A DNA stretch of 59,636 nucleotides, from NCBI GenBank assembly GCA_947477565.1, contig CANJUR010000023.1, forward strand, positions 1 to 59,636, in the 5' to 3' direction. Under the pieces are notes generated by a model. That model worked only from the letters and a program-made list of their open reading frames with translations, made no database searches and was not told the origin of the DNA. Source of the stretch: Deltaproteobacteria bacterium (GTDB lineage: Bacteria > Myxococcota_A > Polyangia > Polyangiales > Ga0077539). The translations under genes were made by a program, and so were the position numbers. Positions within the stretch are counted from its first letter, which is position 1; each line of letters begins with the position of its first letter. This document shows positions 19,918 to 29,704 of the stretch, piece by piece.

Positions 19918-22440
19918 TCATCGGCCGCCGTCGCGGTCGCCGACGAGCGAGGGCGATACGCCACGATTGCAGAGCGCCCGCGCGCGGGGCTCGAGAGCGC
20001 CGCGATCGATCAGCGCCGCGCAGCCCTGCTCCACGCCGGGCCGATCGCCGATGCGCGCGGACGCCTCAAGCATATCGAGCAGGTACGGCTGCTCCGGGGC
20101 CGTAAGCGCGTGAGCCATCAGGTACGCCTCGATGGCCCCGCGATCGTTACCGAGGGCGGTCTCAAGCGAGCCGTGGATGCCATGCGCAGCGACAAGTTCA
20201 TCGAGGTCGGCGCCCGCGCCCTCGATGGCCGCCCCGATTGCCTCGCGCATCGCCATCGATTCGTGGCGAGCCGTGTACACGCGGGCCCGGGCGAGGTGCA
20301 GCCCGTAGCGGTCCGTCGCCCGCGCGATGCCCGCGGCGTAGGCACGCATCGCGCCTGCGAGGTCGTCGTGCGAGACCAGGATCGCCCCGCGACAGAGGTA
20401 TCCCTCGGCCAGGCTCTGGTGGGCCTGGATCATCCGATCGCAGAATGCGATGGCGTCTTGCGGGCGGCCCTCTGCGAGAGCGAACTGCGAGCGTCGGCGC
20501 AGCGCAGAGACGAAGTCGCGATCTCGGGAGAGGATGAGTTCATCGACGGTGGTGACGAACTCCCCTGGGACGCCGGGGCGGGTCGCCGCGAGGTCGAGGA
20601 ATACCAACCCGTAGGGCGCCCGCGGCGTGAGGTGCGCGAGTTCATCGCCGCTCGGCAGCGGTCGCAGCCGCACCACAAGCTCGGCCGCGGGGCGCATCAC
20701 GCTCTCCGAACGGGCGAGCGCCTCGCGGAGTTCGACCAGGCTCTGCGAGCGGCCGCCGCGGGCCGCGAAGGTGCGAGCCAGCAACAGGTGCGGCTGCGCC
20801 CAGTTGGGCGAAAGCCGCAGTGCACGCGTGACAAAACGCAGCGCCGATGGATCGTTCTGCGCGGCGGCATGTGCGCCCGCGAGCAGCGGTAGGTACGCGT
20901 CGAAGGGGTGCCGGACGAGCGCACGCTGGAGGACGTCACCGTGAATCGCCGAAGCGTCGGCGTGCAGGAGTTCTTCCACATGGTCGCGCTCGGGCTCGAG
21001 GGTCGAGCGCCACGCGAACGGTGTGAGTGCGAGCCCGATGAAGAGCAGCACGACGCCGGGCGTGCGAACCACGGCCGCCCCGCGAGGGAGCGCGTTTCGC
21101 CAGCCACGGAGGCGCTGCGCCATCAGGTAGCCCGCGAGAATGGCCGCGGGATAACCGACCCCTCCGAGGAAGAGCGAGAAGTCCACGAAATCGTGGATGA
21201 CCAGCGAAAGCATCGCGCACCACGCCCCGACGACGATGGGCGTGGCCTGCGCCGGGGGACGCCAGTCGCGGAGCGCGCGCACCGCGAACCATAGGGCGAT
21301 GAGCGCCGCGGGCAGGCCGAAAGACACCGCGAGATCGACCGGGAGACACTCCACCCGAAGGAATGTCCACTCCGGGTCGAGGCTACCAGACGACGCGACC
21401 GCCACGGGAACCGCGCCAGACCCGACGCCGAGGAACCAGTGTCCGCGCAGCAACCCGAGCGCGCGGCGGAAGTTCTCCAGTTTGCTGACGCCGCCGCGTG
21501 CGTACTCCGCGCTGAGAGACGTCGAAGCGACGTACAGACCAGCGAGCACAATGCCTGCTCCCAGTGCTACTCCGACCCAGACCTGCGGACCCTTGCGAGG
21601 AGCGGAGCGCTCTGTCGATCCGCGCCGCGCGTTGAGGCCGACGAACAGCAGGATGCAACCCACGGTGGCCGCGACGCCGCCGCGGGAGAGGGACATCATG
21701 CACACGACACCGCAGAGCACCGCGGAGATGGCAGCGAGGGTGCGCGGCGCAGCGCGATCGGCGGCGACGGCCAGACCGAGCCAGAGAATGGCTCCTGCAC
21801 CAGTGAGCGCAGCGAGGTGATTAGGGTTGAGCAGCGGCGAGAGAATCGGCGGCGCCGCGGCGTGCGGATGATACACACCGAAGACCCGGTCCTGCCCCGT
21901 CACCTGGTGGGCGAGCGCGAAGCCCGCGATGAGCAACGCGGTCCAGGCCACGAGGCGAACTGTGTGGTCGCCCTCCTCGCGCGAGGCCACACGAATCGAG
22001 ATGAGGTACGCGGCGCCGAGGCCGAGGAGGTAGAGCAGGTCCGCGAAGCCGCTGCCTGGGTCGTGATGAAGGGCCCGCCACGACGCAGCGCGAGAGATGC
22101 CCATCGGGTCGAGGGCGCCGGCGGAGATGGCCGCGGAGGTGGGATCCAACAGCCGAAGCAGGAAGGGCGGCAGCGGGAGCAACTGAAAGGACAACACCCC
22201 GAGCAGCAGCAGCCAGCACAAGAGAAGGCGATCGCGGGGCGCGAATGCTCGGTCCCAGCCCGCGACGATGAAACCGCCGAGAGCGATGAGCGCAAAAGCC
22301 GGAACGCTCCAGTAGGGGGCTCCGCCGAGGGCCAGCGGGGCGCCGAAGGCGAGTGCTACGAGTACGGGTCGGCCCCACGCGGCTCGCAACTTGATCGTGG
22401 CTCGTTCACTCGTGGAGTGCAGGACGTCGGTCGCGGGCAT
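19918..22440 (-). CDS. O-antigen ligase/polymerase-like membrane protein with TPR tail
   Basis: An 840-residue protein starting at ATG 22440 (MPATDVLH); a TTG 105 nt upstream is the alternative. The first half contains about ten to twelve hydrophobic helices with a Wzy_C-type periplasmic segment (SPLLNPNHLAALTGAGAILWLG) and a later VGSGAVPVAV...SLDPEWTFLRVECLPVDLAVSFG. The second half (about residue 530 onward) is TPR-like helices (LRLSPNWAQPHLLLARTFAARGG). This fusion occurs in O-antigen ligase or polymerase proteins. It lies 96 bp upstream of wzc on the same strand. Its role is probably joining or polymerising glycan repeat units. Confidence 0.85.
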   Translation of the reverse strand: MPATDVLHSTSERATIKLRAAWGRPVLVALAFGAPLALGGAPYWSVPAFALIALGGFIVAGWDRAFAPRDRLLLCWLLLLGVLSFQLLPLPPFLLRLLDPTSAAISAGALDPMGISRAASWRALHHDPGSGFADLLYLLGLGAAYLISIRVASREEGDHTVRLVAWTALLIAGFALAHQVTGQDRVFGVYHPHAAAPPILSPLLNPNHLAALTGAGAILWLGLAVAADRAAPRTLAAISAVLCGVVCMMSLSRGGVAATVGCILLFVGLNARRGSTERSAPRKGPQVWVGVALGAGIVLAGLYVASTSLSAEYARGGVSKLENFRRALGLLRGHWFLGVGSGAVPVAVASSGSLDPEWTFLRVECLPVDLAVSFGLPAALIALWFAVRALRDWRPPAQATPIVVGAWCAMLSLVIHDFVDFSLFLGGVGYPAAILAGYLMAQRLRGWRNALPRGAAVVRTPGVVLLFIGLALTPFAWRSTLEPERDHVEELLHADASAIHGDVLQRALVRHPFDAYLPLLAGAHAAAQNDPSALRFVTRALRLSPNWAQPHLLLARTFAARGGRSQSLVELREALARSESVMRPAAELVVRLRPLPSGDELAHLTPRAPYGLVFLDLAATRPGVPGEFVTTVDELILSRDRDFVSALRRRSQFALAEGRPQDAIAFCDRMIQAHQSLAEGYLCRGAILVSHDDLAGAMRAYAAGIARATDRYGLHLARARVYTARHESMAMREAIGAAIEGAGADLDELVAAHGIHGSLETALGNDRGAIEAYLMAHALTAPEQPYLLDMLEASARIGDRPGVEQGCAALIDRGALEPRARALCNRGVSPSLVGDRDGGR

Positions 22441-22730
22441 AGGGGTTTGCGGGGTCTCTTCGTCGGCGACGGATTTGAAGGGGAGGCGCGAACCGTGGCG
22501 TGCGTTGCCGCTCAGCACCGGGAGGTTCAGACTCGGTAAATCCAACGGTGGATTCGTGGAGTGTTGGCGCTTGGTAGAACGGAGCGGGTGCTCGGGGCAA
22601 CAGGGGGGTCTTCACCCGGCCGCCGACGACTCGGTTTTACCGGGATCAATGGCACCCTCGGGTCGTCAGCACGGTTGACTCCGCGCGACGCGCTGCCTCA
22701 GGATACTGCCCCTTCTCCGCGGAGTTTACG

Positions 22731-23570
22731 ATGGCCACCGAAGATCGCATCGCCCAGAACGCCGACGCCTTGAAGGACGCCGTGCGTCGGCACTGGCAGG
22801 CCGAGCCGTGCGGCACCCGCGGGGGATCGCCCGCGGAGCGTCGGGCTTTCTTCGACGAAATCGAGCGCGATCGTTACGCCTGGGAGCCGTACATCAAACC
22901 CTTCGCGCGCTTCGACCGCGGCCGGGGATTGAAGATGTTGGAGGTCGGCGTCGGGGCGGGCACCGACTTCATCAACTGGGTGCGCAACGGCGCCGTCGCG
23001 ACCGGGGTCGATCTCACCGAGCAGGGCGTCGCCCTCACCCGCGAGCGCATCGCGCTGGAGGGGCTCTCCGCGGAGGTGATGGTCGCCGACGCCGAGCGCC
23101 TTCCCTTTCCCGACAACACCTTCGACATCGTCTATTCGTACGGCGTTCTGCACCACTCGCCGGACACCCGGCGCGCGGTGAGTGAAGTGCACCGGGTGCT
23201 CAAGCCTGGCGGCACCGCGATCGTGATGGTCTATCACCACCCGTCCTGGGTCGGCTTCATGCTCTGGGGAGTGCATTACGCGGCCCACATGCGCCCGTGG
23301 ATGAGCCCGCGGCAGGCCGTCTTCGAACATCTCGAGAGCCCCGGCACCAAGGCTTATACCGTGGGCGAGGCGCGCGAACTTTTCTCGAACTTTGCTCGCG
23401 CAGAGGTGCGGCCACAGCTATCGCACGGCGACCTGCTGCTGATGCCCCCGGCGGCGAAGTACCGCAAGTGGCACCACCGGCTCGCATGGAGCCTCTATCC
23501 GCGCTGGATCGTGCAGAAGTTGGGTGACCGGCTGGGCACCGGGCTCATGATCGAAGCCCTCAAGGGGTAA
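22731..23570 (+). CDS. class I SAM-dependent methyltransferase
   Basis: A 279-residue methyltransferase. The SAM-binding motif is MLEVGVGAGTDF (about residues 70-80), with GVDLTEQGV as the acidic second strand, DAERLPFPDNTFDIVYSYGVLHH as motifs II-III, and EVHRVLKPGG. The C-terminal part contains a hydrophobic WVGFMLWGVHYAAHM segment. It opens the rightward sugar cluster and is divergent from the polymerase gene across 290 bp. It probably modifies a sugar or lipid intermediate of the glycan; the substrate is not readable from sequence. Confidence 0.88.
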   Translation: MATEDRIAQNADALKDAVRRHWQAEPCGTRGGSPAERRAFFDEIERDRYAWEPYIKPFARFDRGRGLKMLEVGVGAGTDFINWVRNGAVATGVDLTEQGVALTRERIALEGLSAEVMVADAERLPFPDNTFDIVYSYGVLHHSPDTRRAVSEVHRVLKPGGTAIVMVYHHPSWVGFMLWGVHYAAHMRPWMSPRQAVFEHLESPGTKAYTVGEARELFSNFARAEVRPQLSHGDLLLMPPAAKYRKWHHRLAWSLYPRWIVQKLGDRLGTGLMIEALKG

Positions 23571-23686
23571 GCGCTCTGGGGCGCCAGCGATGGCGGAGAG
23601 GTAGCCCGCCGCGGCGAGCGTTGGCGCTCCCGATGGACCGATGGTACTGACGCCCCGGCCTACCGGAAGCAGAAGGATCGCGCACG

Positions 23687-24661
23687 ATGGGAACGCTCGA
23701 AGGCAAGAAGGTTTTGGTCACCGGTGGGAGCGGGTTTCTCGGATCGCATCTGATCGAGACGCTGCGCGCCCGAGGCGTCGGCGAGGTGGTCGTGACGCGA
23801 TCCGCGACGCATGACCTGCGCGATCCGGCGCACACGGACGCCGTCTTCAAGGAGCACCGGCCTGACCTGGTGATGCACCTCGCCGCGAGCGTCGGTGGCA
23901 TCGGGGCCAACCGCCGCCATCCGGGTCGCTTCTTCTACGACAACATGGCCATGGGGCTAAACGTGCTCGAGAGCGCGCGCGTGCACGGCACCCCCAAGGT
24001 GGTCGTTGCGGGCACCATCTGCGCGTACCCGAAGTTCACCCCCGTCCCGTTTCGCGAAGACGACCTCTGGAACGGCTACCCCGAAGAGACCAACGCCCCA
24101 TACGGCATCGCGAAGAAGGCGCTTCTGGTGATGGCCCAGGCTTACCGCCAGGAGTACGGCTCCAACTTCGTCATGGTCTTTCCGGTGAACCTATTTGGAC
24201 CGCGGGACAATTTCGATCTCGAGGACTCGCACGTGATCCCCGCGATGATTCGGAAGTTCATCGACGCACAGGTGCGCGGGGATTCTTTCGTCACTCTTTG
24301 GGGCGACGGCACGCCGACGCGAGAGTTTCTCTTCGTCGATGACTGCGCCGAGGGCCTCACGCTCGCTGCCGAGCGCTACGACGACGCCGACCCGGTCAAC
24401 CTGGGCGCGGGCTTCGAGATCTCCATGCGCGAGTTGGCCGACACCATCGCGCGCGCTGCCGGATTCACCGGCGAGGTGCGTTGGGACGGCAACCGACCCA
24501 ACGGTCAACCGCGGCGCATGCTCGATGTCGAGCGCGCCCGCGAGCGCTTTGGCTTCACCGCGCGTACGCCCTTCGCCGAGGGCCTGCGCCGCACCATCAG
24601 CTGGTACCGCGAACACCGCGACGCCATCGCCGCCCGAGAGACCGCACGGACATCCCCATGA
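23687..24661 (+). CDS. fcl: GDP-L-fucose synthase
   Basis: A 324-residue extended SDR that epimerises and reduces GDP-4-keto-6-deoxymannose to GDP-L-fucose. Visible motifs are the NADP-binding [41 protein letters not shown] with the conserved Cys, and the catalytic [14 protein letters not shown] and the [10 protein letters not shown] substrate tail also fit. The stop overlaps the gmd start as ATGA, so the two consecutive pathway enzymes are translationally coupled. Confidence 0.93.
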   Translation: MGTLEGKKVLVTGGSGFLGSHLIETLRARGVGEVVVTRSATHDLRDPAHTDAVFKEHRPDLVMHLAASVGGIGANRRHPGRFFYDNMAMGLNVLESARVHGTPKVVVAGTICAYPKFTPVPFREDDLWNGYPEETNAPYGIAKKALLVMAQAYRQEYGSNFVMVFPVNLFGPRDNFDLEDSHVIPAMIRKFIDAQVRGDSFVTLWGDGTPTREFLFVDDCAEGLTLAAERYDDADPVNLGAGFEISMRELADTIARAAGFTGEVRWDGNRPNGQPRRMLDVERARERFGFTARTPFAEGLRRTISWYREHRDAIAARETARTSP

Positions 24662-25656
24662 AGCGCGCACTCATCACAGGAATCACCGGACAGGACGGCT
24701 CTTACCTCACCGAGCTGCTGCTCGAAAAGGGCTACGAGGTCCACGGCGTCGTGCGCCGTTCAAGCTCGTTTAACACCGAGCGACTCGACCACCTCTACCG
24801 CGATCCCCACGAGCGGGGCGTCAACTTGTATCTCCACTACGGCGACCTCAACGACGCCTCGTCGCTGCAGTCCATCGTGAGCGAGGTGCAGCCCGTCGAG
24901 GTCTACAACCTCGGCGCACAAAGCCACGTGCGCGTGTCTTTCGACATCCCCGAGTACACCGGTGAGGTCACCGCTCTCGGGGCGATTCGCATGCTGGAGG
25001 CCATCCGCAAGGTGGGGGTGCAGTGTCGCTTCTACCAGGCCAGTTCGAGCGAACTCTACGGCAAGGTCGTCGAGACACCGCAGAAAGAGACCACGCCCTT
25101 CCACCCCCGCAGCCCCTACGCGGTCGCGAAGGCCTACGCGTTCTACATGGTGCAGAACTACCGCGAGGCATACGGGATGTTCGCGGTCAACGGCATCCTC
25201 TTCAACCATGAGTCACCGCGCCGCGGAGAGACCTTCGTGACGCGCAAGATCACCCGCGCCATCGGCCGCATCAAGCTCGGGCTCCAGAAGGAACTCTTCC
25301 TCGGCAACCTCGACTCCAAGCGCGACTGGGGCTACGCGCCCGACTACGTAGACGCGATGTGGCGAATGCTTCAGGCCGATGAGCCCGACGACTTCGTGGT
25401 CGGCACCGGCGAGACGCACTCGGTCCGTGAATTCCTCGAGGTCGCGTTCGCGCACGCCGGGCTCGACTGGCAAGAACACGTGAAACTCGACCCGCGCTAT
25501 CTTCGCCCAGCTGAGGTAGACCTTCTGTTGGCCGACCCCGCCAAGGCCAGGGAGAAACTCGACTGGACCCCCACCGTCGGCTTCCGCGATCTGGTCACGA
25601 TGATGGTCGATTCCGACGTCGCCCTCGCGGCCCGCGAGAAGCGCGCTAACGGCTGA
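24658..25656 (+). CDS. gmd: GDP-mannose 4,6-dehydratase
   Basis: A 332-residue extended SDR converting GDP-D-mannose to GDP-4-keto-6-deoxy-D-mannose. It starts [17 protein letters not shown], the family's near-invariant N-terminus. Other signatures are [24 protein letters not shown]...[17 protein letters not shown] with catalytic Tyr and Lys, and [17 protein letters not shown] longer upstream frame lies within fcl and was rejected. With fcl it makes GDP-L-fucose, or supplies the 4-keto intermediate for GDP-rhamnose. Confidence 0.96.
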   Translation: MKRALITGITGQDGSYLTELLLEKGYEVHGVVRRSSSFNTERLDHLYRDPHERGVNLYLHYGDLNDASSLQSIVSEVQPVEVYNLGAQSHVRVSFDIPEYTGEVTALGAIRMLEAIRKVGVQCRFYQASSSELYGKVVETPQKETTPFHPRSPYAVAKAYAFYMVQNYREAYGMFAVNGILFNHESPRRGETFVTRKITRAIGRIKLGLQKELFLGNLDSKRDWGYAPDYVDAMWRMLQADEPDDFVVGTGETHSVREFLEVAFAHAGLDWQEHVKLDPRYLRPAEVDLLLADPAKAREKLDWTPTVGFRDLVTMMVDSDVALAAREKRANG

Positions 25657-25687
25657 GTTCAGGTTAGATCCGGGTCTCGAGGCGACC

Positions 25688-27601
25688 ATGTGCGGGATCG
25701 TTGGAATCTTCGAGTACCGACGCGGCACGGCCGTTGACCCTGGCCTCGTGCGACGGATGAACGACACCATCGTTCACCGGGGCCCAGACGACGCGGGGTA
25801 TCTCTTTCACGGCGGTGTCGGCCTCGGGATGCGCCGCCTGTCGATCATCGACCTCGCGGGTGGCCACCAGCCCATCGGCAATGAAACCGATGACGTGCAG
25901 GTGGTCTTCAACGGCGAGATCTACAACTTCGCGGCACTCCGACACGAACTCGAGGAGAGCGGTCACACCTTTCGGACGCACTGCGACACCGAGGTGATCG
26001 TGCATGCGTACGAGGAGTGGGGCGACGAGTGCGTGACGCGCTTCGAAGGCATGTTCGTATTTGCGCTCCTCGACCGCCGACGCTCGGCGCACGGCGACCG
26101 ACTGCTCATCGCCCGCGACCACCTCGGAAAGAAGCCGCTCTACTACGCCGACATCGACGGCACGCTGGTCTTCGGCTCCGAACTCAAGCCATTGCTTCTG
26201 CACCCGAAAGTAGGGCGCACGCTCGATTCCGAGGCGCTCGGCCACTACCTCGCACTCCGTACGATTCCGTCGCCTCTGAGCGTCTTCCGGGAGGTCAAGA
26301 AGCTGCCCCCGGCGCACACGATTGCGGTGAACCGTAGAGGGGTTTCTCTGCGTCGCTACTGGGATTGGCGCGCGCACGCCGACGACGAGATGCCTCCCTT
26401 CGACGAACTCGTCGCCGACGTGCGACGGATGATCTTCAAGGCAGTGGAAAAGCGCCTCGTCGCGGACGTACCGCTGGGGGCGTTTCTCAGTGGTGGCCTC
26501 GACTCCTCGGCGGTGGTCGCGGTGATGTCGCGGCTGAGTAAAGGTCGCGTGAAGACCTTCTCTATCGGTTTCGAAGGCCCATCCAGCCACAACGAACTCC
26601 CGAAAGCGCGGCGCGTAGCCGATCACCTCGGCACGGACCACCACGAAATCTACGCACAGCCCGACCTGCTCGAGTTGCTGCCAGAGTTCGTGCGCTACGC
26701 CGACGAGCCCTTCGCGATCTCCTCGGCGCTCCCGACGCTGCTGCTCGCACGCGCGGCCCGCAAGGAGGTCACCGTGGTGCTCACCGGCGACGGCGGCGAT
26801 GAGGTGTTCGGCGGGTACGCGCAGTACCTCTTCGAGCGCTGGGCGAGCCTCCTCCGGTTGAGCCCGGCGGGCCTCGATCCTGCTGCAATTCGCGCGGCAT
26901 CAGCGCTCTACGCGCAACTCGGGGCGCGCGGCGTCGGCTTCCGCCGAATCGCCAGGTTTCTCCAGGCGGCGCGGCGGCCCACTGCGGGCGAACGACGACT
27001 CGCGTGGGCCAACGCTCCGGGCGACGACGACGTGCGCGCAGTGCTCGCGCCGGGGTTTCGTGACGGCTATCGATCGACCGCGGCGAGGCTCGAAGATGAG
27101 ATCGATGCAGACCTTCGGAGGCTCTCTCCCGAGGCCATCACCAACGCCTTTGATGTGTTGCTTTACCTTCCCGACGAGATGCTCGCGAAGGTGGATCGCA
27201 TGACCATGGCGGCCTCGCTCGAGGCCCGTTCCCCGCTGCTCGATCTGGCGTTGGTGCAGCGCCTGGCGGGCGTGGCCTTCGCCCGGAAGATTCCCGGCCT
27301 CGGCCGCGCGTCGCTCAAGCAGGTGCTGCGCGCCGCCGTCGGCGACCTCCTCCCGGCCGAGAGTCGCAACGCCCCCAAGTGGGGATTCAACGTGCCGCTC
27401 GACCCGTGGTTTCGGGGTAAGGCACGGGCGTTCATGCTGGATCACCTGAGTCCTGAGCGTGTATCGCGCCGCGGGGTGTTCGACCCGGCCGCCGTCCGGG
27501 ACGTGCTCAAGCGCTTCGATGAAGGGCGCGCCGACGCCAACACCCACATCTTCCCGCTACTCGTCTTCGAGGTGTGGGCGCAGCAGTACCTTGACCACTG
27601 A
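25688..27601 (+). CDS. asnB: asparagine synthase (glutamine-hydrolysing), copy 1
   Basis: A 637-residue two-domain amidotransferase. Cys2 follows the initiator Met (MCGIVG) and is the glutaminase nucleophile. NGEIYNF and RGPDD complete the class-II glutamine amidotransferase domain. The ATP pyrophosphatase loop SGGLDSSAV and GDGGDEVFGGY mark the synthetase domain. An ATG with GAGG upstream decides the start. Proteins of this family inside polysaccharide loci often amidate sugar acids instead of making free asparagine. A second copy lies 2.7 kb downstream. Confidence 0.92.
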   Translation: MCGIVGIFEYRRGTAVDPGLVRRMNDTIVHRGPDDAGYLFHGGVGLGMRRLSIIDLAGGHQPIGNETDDVQVVFNGEIYNFAALRHELEESGHTFRTHCDTEVIVHAYEEWGDECVTRFEGMFVFALLDRRRSAHGDRLLIARDHLGKKPLYYADIDGTLVFGSELKPLLLHPKVGRTLDSEALGHYLALRTIPSPLSVFREVKKLPPAHTIAVNRRGVSLRRYWDWRAHADDEMPPFDELVADVRRMIFKAVEKRLVADVPLGAFLSGGLDSSAVVAVMSRLSKGRVKTFSIGFEGPSSHNELPKARRVADHLGTDHHEIYAQPDLLELLPEFVRYADEPFAISSALPTLLLARAARKEVTVVLTGDGGDEVFGGYAQYLFERWASLLRLSPAGLDPAAIRAASALYAQLGARGVGFRRIARFLQAARRPTAGERRLAWANAPGDDDVRAVLAPGFRDGYRSTAARLEDEIDADLRRLSPEAITNAFDVLLYLPDEMLAKVDRMTMAASLEARSPLLDLALVQRLAGVAFARKIPGLGRASLKQVLRAAVGDLLPAESRNAPKWGFNVPLDPWFRGKARAFMLDHLSPERVSRRGVFDPAAVRDVLKRFDEGRADANTHIFPLLVFEVWAQQYLDH

Positions 27602-27744
27602 ACGCCGCGGCGAGACCAGACAACTTTCCACCGGTGGTCGAGGCCGTCGATGCGCCACTCGTGATGTGGTGCATGGCGCCACACAGTGCAGGTGTTCTGG
27701 ATTGCATTCCTCGGCATGAACATGGATTGAGACGATCTCTTGAA

Positions 27745-27750
27745 GGGAGG
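27745..27750 (+). promoter_or_regulatory. ribosome binding site deciding a TTG start
   Basis: GGGAGG lies 11 nt before the TTG at 27762. It is only 2 nt from another in-frame TTG at 27753, too close for that codon to be used. It therefore fixes the glycosyltransferase start as MVFRVLHCIPS. Confidence 0.6.
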
Positions 27751-27761
27751 TTTTGGCTCCG

Positions 27762-28862
27762 TTGGTCTTCCGAGTTCTCCACTGCATTCCGTCGCTCCTT
27801 GGTGGGGGTGCAGAGCGTCAACTCTGCTACCTCGCCGCCGGGCTTGCGCGGCGTGGGCACGAGGTACACGTGGCCTATCAGCACGACGGCCCGAACTTCC
27901 CTTTGTTGCAAGCGAGCGGCGCCCGGCTCCATCGCATCCCCTCCCGACGCTCCTTCGATCCGCGGGCAGCGATCGCGATCGCCGACGTGCTCAAGCGAGA
28001 GCGCATCCAGATTCTCCAGACCTGGCTGCGCCGCATGGACATCTGGGGTGGCGTCGCCGCTGGGTTCACAAGAGTTCCGTGGCTCTTCAGCGAGCGGAGC
28101 CAGTCTGTGACCCTCGACGAACACACCGCGAGCGCGAGCGCCCTCCGTGCGCTTCTGCCGATCGCGCGAGCGGTGGTCGCAAACTCTGAAACCGCCGCAG
28201 GAATCTGGCGGCGCGGCGTCGGCGGCAAGGTGCCCGTGCACGTGGTGCCCAACGCGATCCCGGTCGATCACATCGAGCGCGTGGCTCCGGCCGATCGCCG
28301 CGAGTTTGGACTGCCCGATGACTCCCCGTTGATTCTCTACGCTGGCCGCTTCACCCCGGGAAAGAACGTCCCGCTTCTGGGCGAAGCGCTCGCGAGTCTC
28401 CTCCGCGAGCGGCCCGACGCTCACGCACTCATGCTCGGCGAAGGCCCGGATCTCCAGAATTTTCGCGCGTGGGTGCGCGCTCAGGGCCTCGCCCGGCGCA
28501 TCGTGCTCCCGGGCTACCGCGACGACCTCTTCCGCTGGATGAAGGCCGCCACGGTGTTTGTCTCGCCGTCGCGCTCCGAAGGTCGCCCCAACGTGGTGAT
28601 GGAAGCGATGGCCTGCGATTGCCCGATGGTGCTTTCGGACATCGCGCCGCACCGTGAATTTGTCACTCCCGAAGAGGCCTTGTGGTGCCGCACGGACGAT
28701 GGCGTCTCGCTGCGCGATGGCCTCGCGCGCGCCCTCGACGACCCGGAGGCCGGGAAGGTGCGCGCTGCGCTGGCGTTGACGTCCATCCGGAGGTTCTCTA
28801 TCGACGCGATGGTGGATGCCTACGACGCGATCTATCGGCAGGTGGTGACCCGTGGCAGATGA
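27762..28862 (+). CDS. GT4-family glycosyltransferase
   Basis: A 366-residue retaining glycosyltransferase with TTG start (see the Shine-Dalgarno at 27745). The N-terminal Rossmann domain opens LHCIPSLLGGGAERQL. The C-terminal GT-1/GT4 domain has LILYAGRFTPGKNVPLL, LGEGPDLQNFRAW, and the E-x7-E motif region SRSEGRPNVVMEAMACDCPMV. It would add a sugar to a lipid-linked intermediate on the cytoplasmic face. A 160-bp gap follows asnB copy 1. Its stop overlaps the next gene start. Confidence 0.9.
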   Translation: MVFRVLHCIPSLLGGGAERQLCYLAAGLARRGHEVHVAYQHDGPNFPLLQASGARLHRIPSRRSFDPRAAIAIADVLKRERIQILQTWLRRMDIWGGVAAGFTRVPWLFSERSQSVTLDEHTASASALRALLPIARAVVANSETAAGIWRRGVGGKVPVHVVPNAIPVDHIERVAPADRREFGLPDDSPLILYAGRFTPGKNVPLLGEALASLLRERPDAHALMLGEGPDLQNFRAWVRAQGLARRIVLPGYRDDLFRWMKAATVFVSPSRSEGRPNVVMEAMACDCPMVLSDIAPHREFVTPEEALWCRTDDGVSLRDGLARALDDPEAGKVRAALALTSIRRFSIDAMVDAYDAIYRQVVTRGR

Positions 28863-29682
28863 GCGCGTCACCCTGCTGGTACCTAGTTGCGACCGATACG
28901 CGGACCTCTGGCCGCCGTTTTTCGCGCTGCTCCGTCGGCACTGGCCCGACTGTCCCTTTCGCATCGTCGTTGGCAGCAACCACGTGCCGTGTGTCGAGAC
29001 CGGCGTGGAGTCCCTCTGCATTGGCGACGACCTCGACTGGAGCCGCGGAGTGCGCGCGATGGTCGAGCGCCTCAACACCCCCGTCGTGCTCGTCGTGCTG
29101 GAGGACTTCCTACTGCGCCACAGGGTCGATTCCGCCGAGGTTCTCGGGCGCGTTGACGACTTCTTCCGCCTCGACGCGGCGTACCTTCGCATGCGTCCGT
29201 TTCCTCCCCCGGACGTGCGTCTCGCACGCTTCCCCGCGGTGGGAGAGAGCGAACCAGGCGCGCCGTATCGCGCCTCCATGCAGGCCGCTCTCTGGCGTCG
29301 CGAAGACCTCCTCGCGCTGCTCCGCGACGGCGAAAACCCGTGGGAGTTCGAGGTCTATGGCGCTCGCCGCTCGGACGCCTTCGCGCGCGGATTCTACAGT
29401 GCCCAAACCGACGTTCTCGACTACTACGCCGCCGTCACAGCGGGAAAATGGATCCCCTACGGCGTCGCGCTCTGTCGCGAGCACGGGGTCGCGGTCGATC
29501 TCGCGGCTCGACCGATGATGTCCGCCGACGAGGCCATGCGGAGAAACGTCTCGCGCGTGACCAATGAGGCCTTCGGTCTGGTGCCCTGGAAGGCCCGCGA
29601 GCGGATCCTCCGCTGGTTTCGCGCGACGGGACTGCGCAAGCCCCCGGGACGAGTCACCAACATGCCTCCAGAGCAGCAATGA
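28852..29682 (+). CDS. glycosyltransferase-like protein of unknown specificity
   Basis: A 276-residue protein with GTG start overlapping the previous gene by 11 nt. It opens VTLLVPSCDRYADLWPPFFALLRRHWPD, as inverting GT2-like enzymes do. An aromatic and acidic core follows (LVVLEDFLLRHRVD, FFRLDAAYLRMRPFPPPD, MQAALWRREDLLALLRDGENPWEFE). The EDF segment takes the place of a DxD-like metal site. No membrane segment is present. It is less similar to textbook GT2 enzymes than its neighbours, so the call rests on fold-like motifs and context. Confidence 0.7.
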   Translation: MADERVTLLVPSCDRYADLWPPFFALLRRHWPDCPFRIVVGSNHVPCVETGVESLCIGDDLDWSRGVRAMVERLNTPVVLVVLEDFLLRHRVDSAEVLGRVDDFFRLDAAYLRMRPFPPPDVRLARFPAVGESEPGAPYRASMQAALWRREDLLALLRDGENPWEFEVYGARRSDAFARGFYSAQTDVLDYYAAVTAGKWIPYGVALCREHGVAVDLAARPMMSADEAMRRNVSRVTNEAFGLVPWKARERILRWFRATGLRKPPGRVTNMPPEQQ

Positions 29683-29704
29683 CCCGGTGCCCCGCCCGCG
29701 CTGC

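Noticed and set aside
22674..22705. TTGACT followed by GATACT as a sigma-70 promoter
   Set aside because: The spacer is about 21 nt, too long to support; no other promoter evidence.
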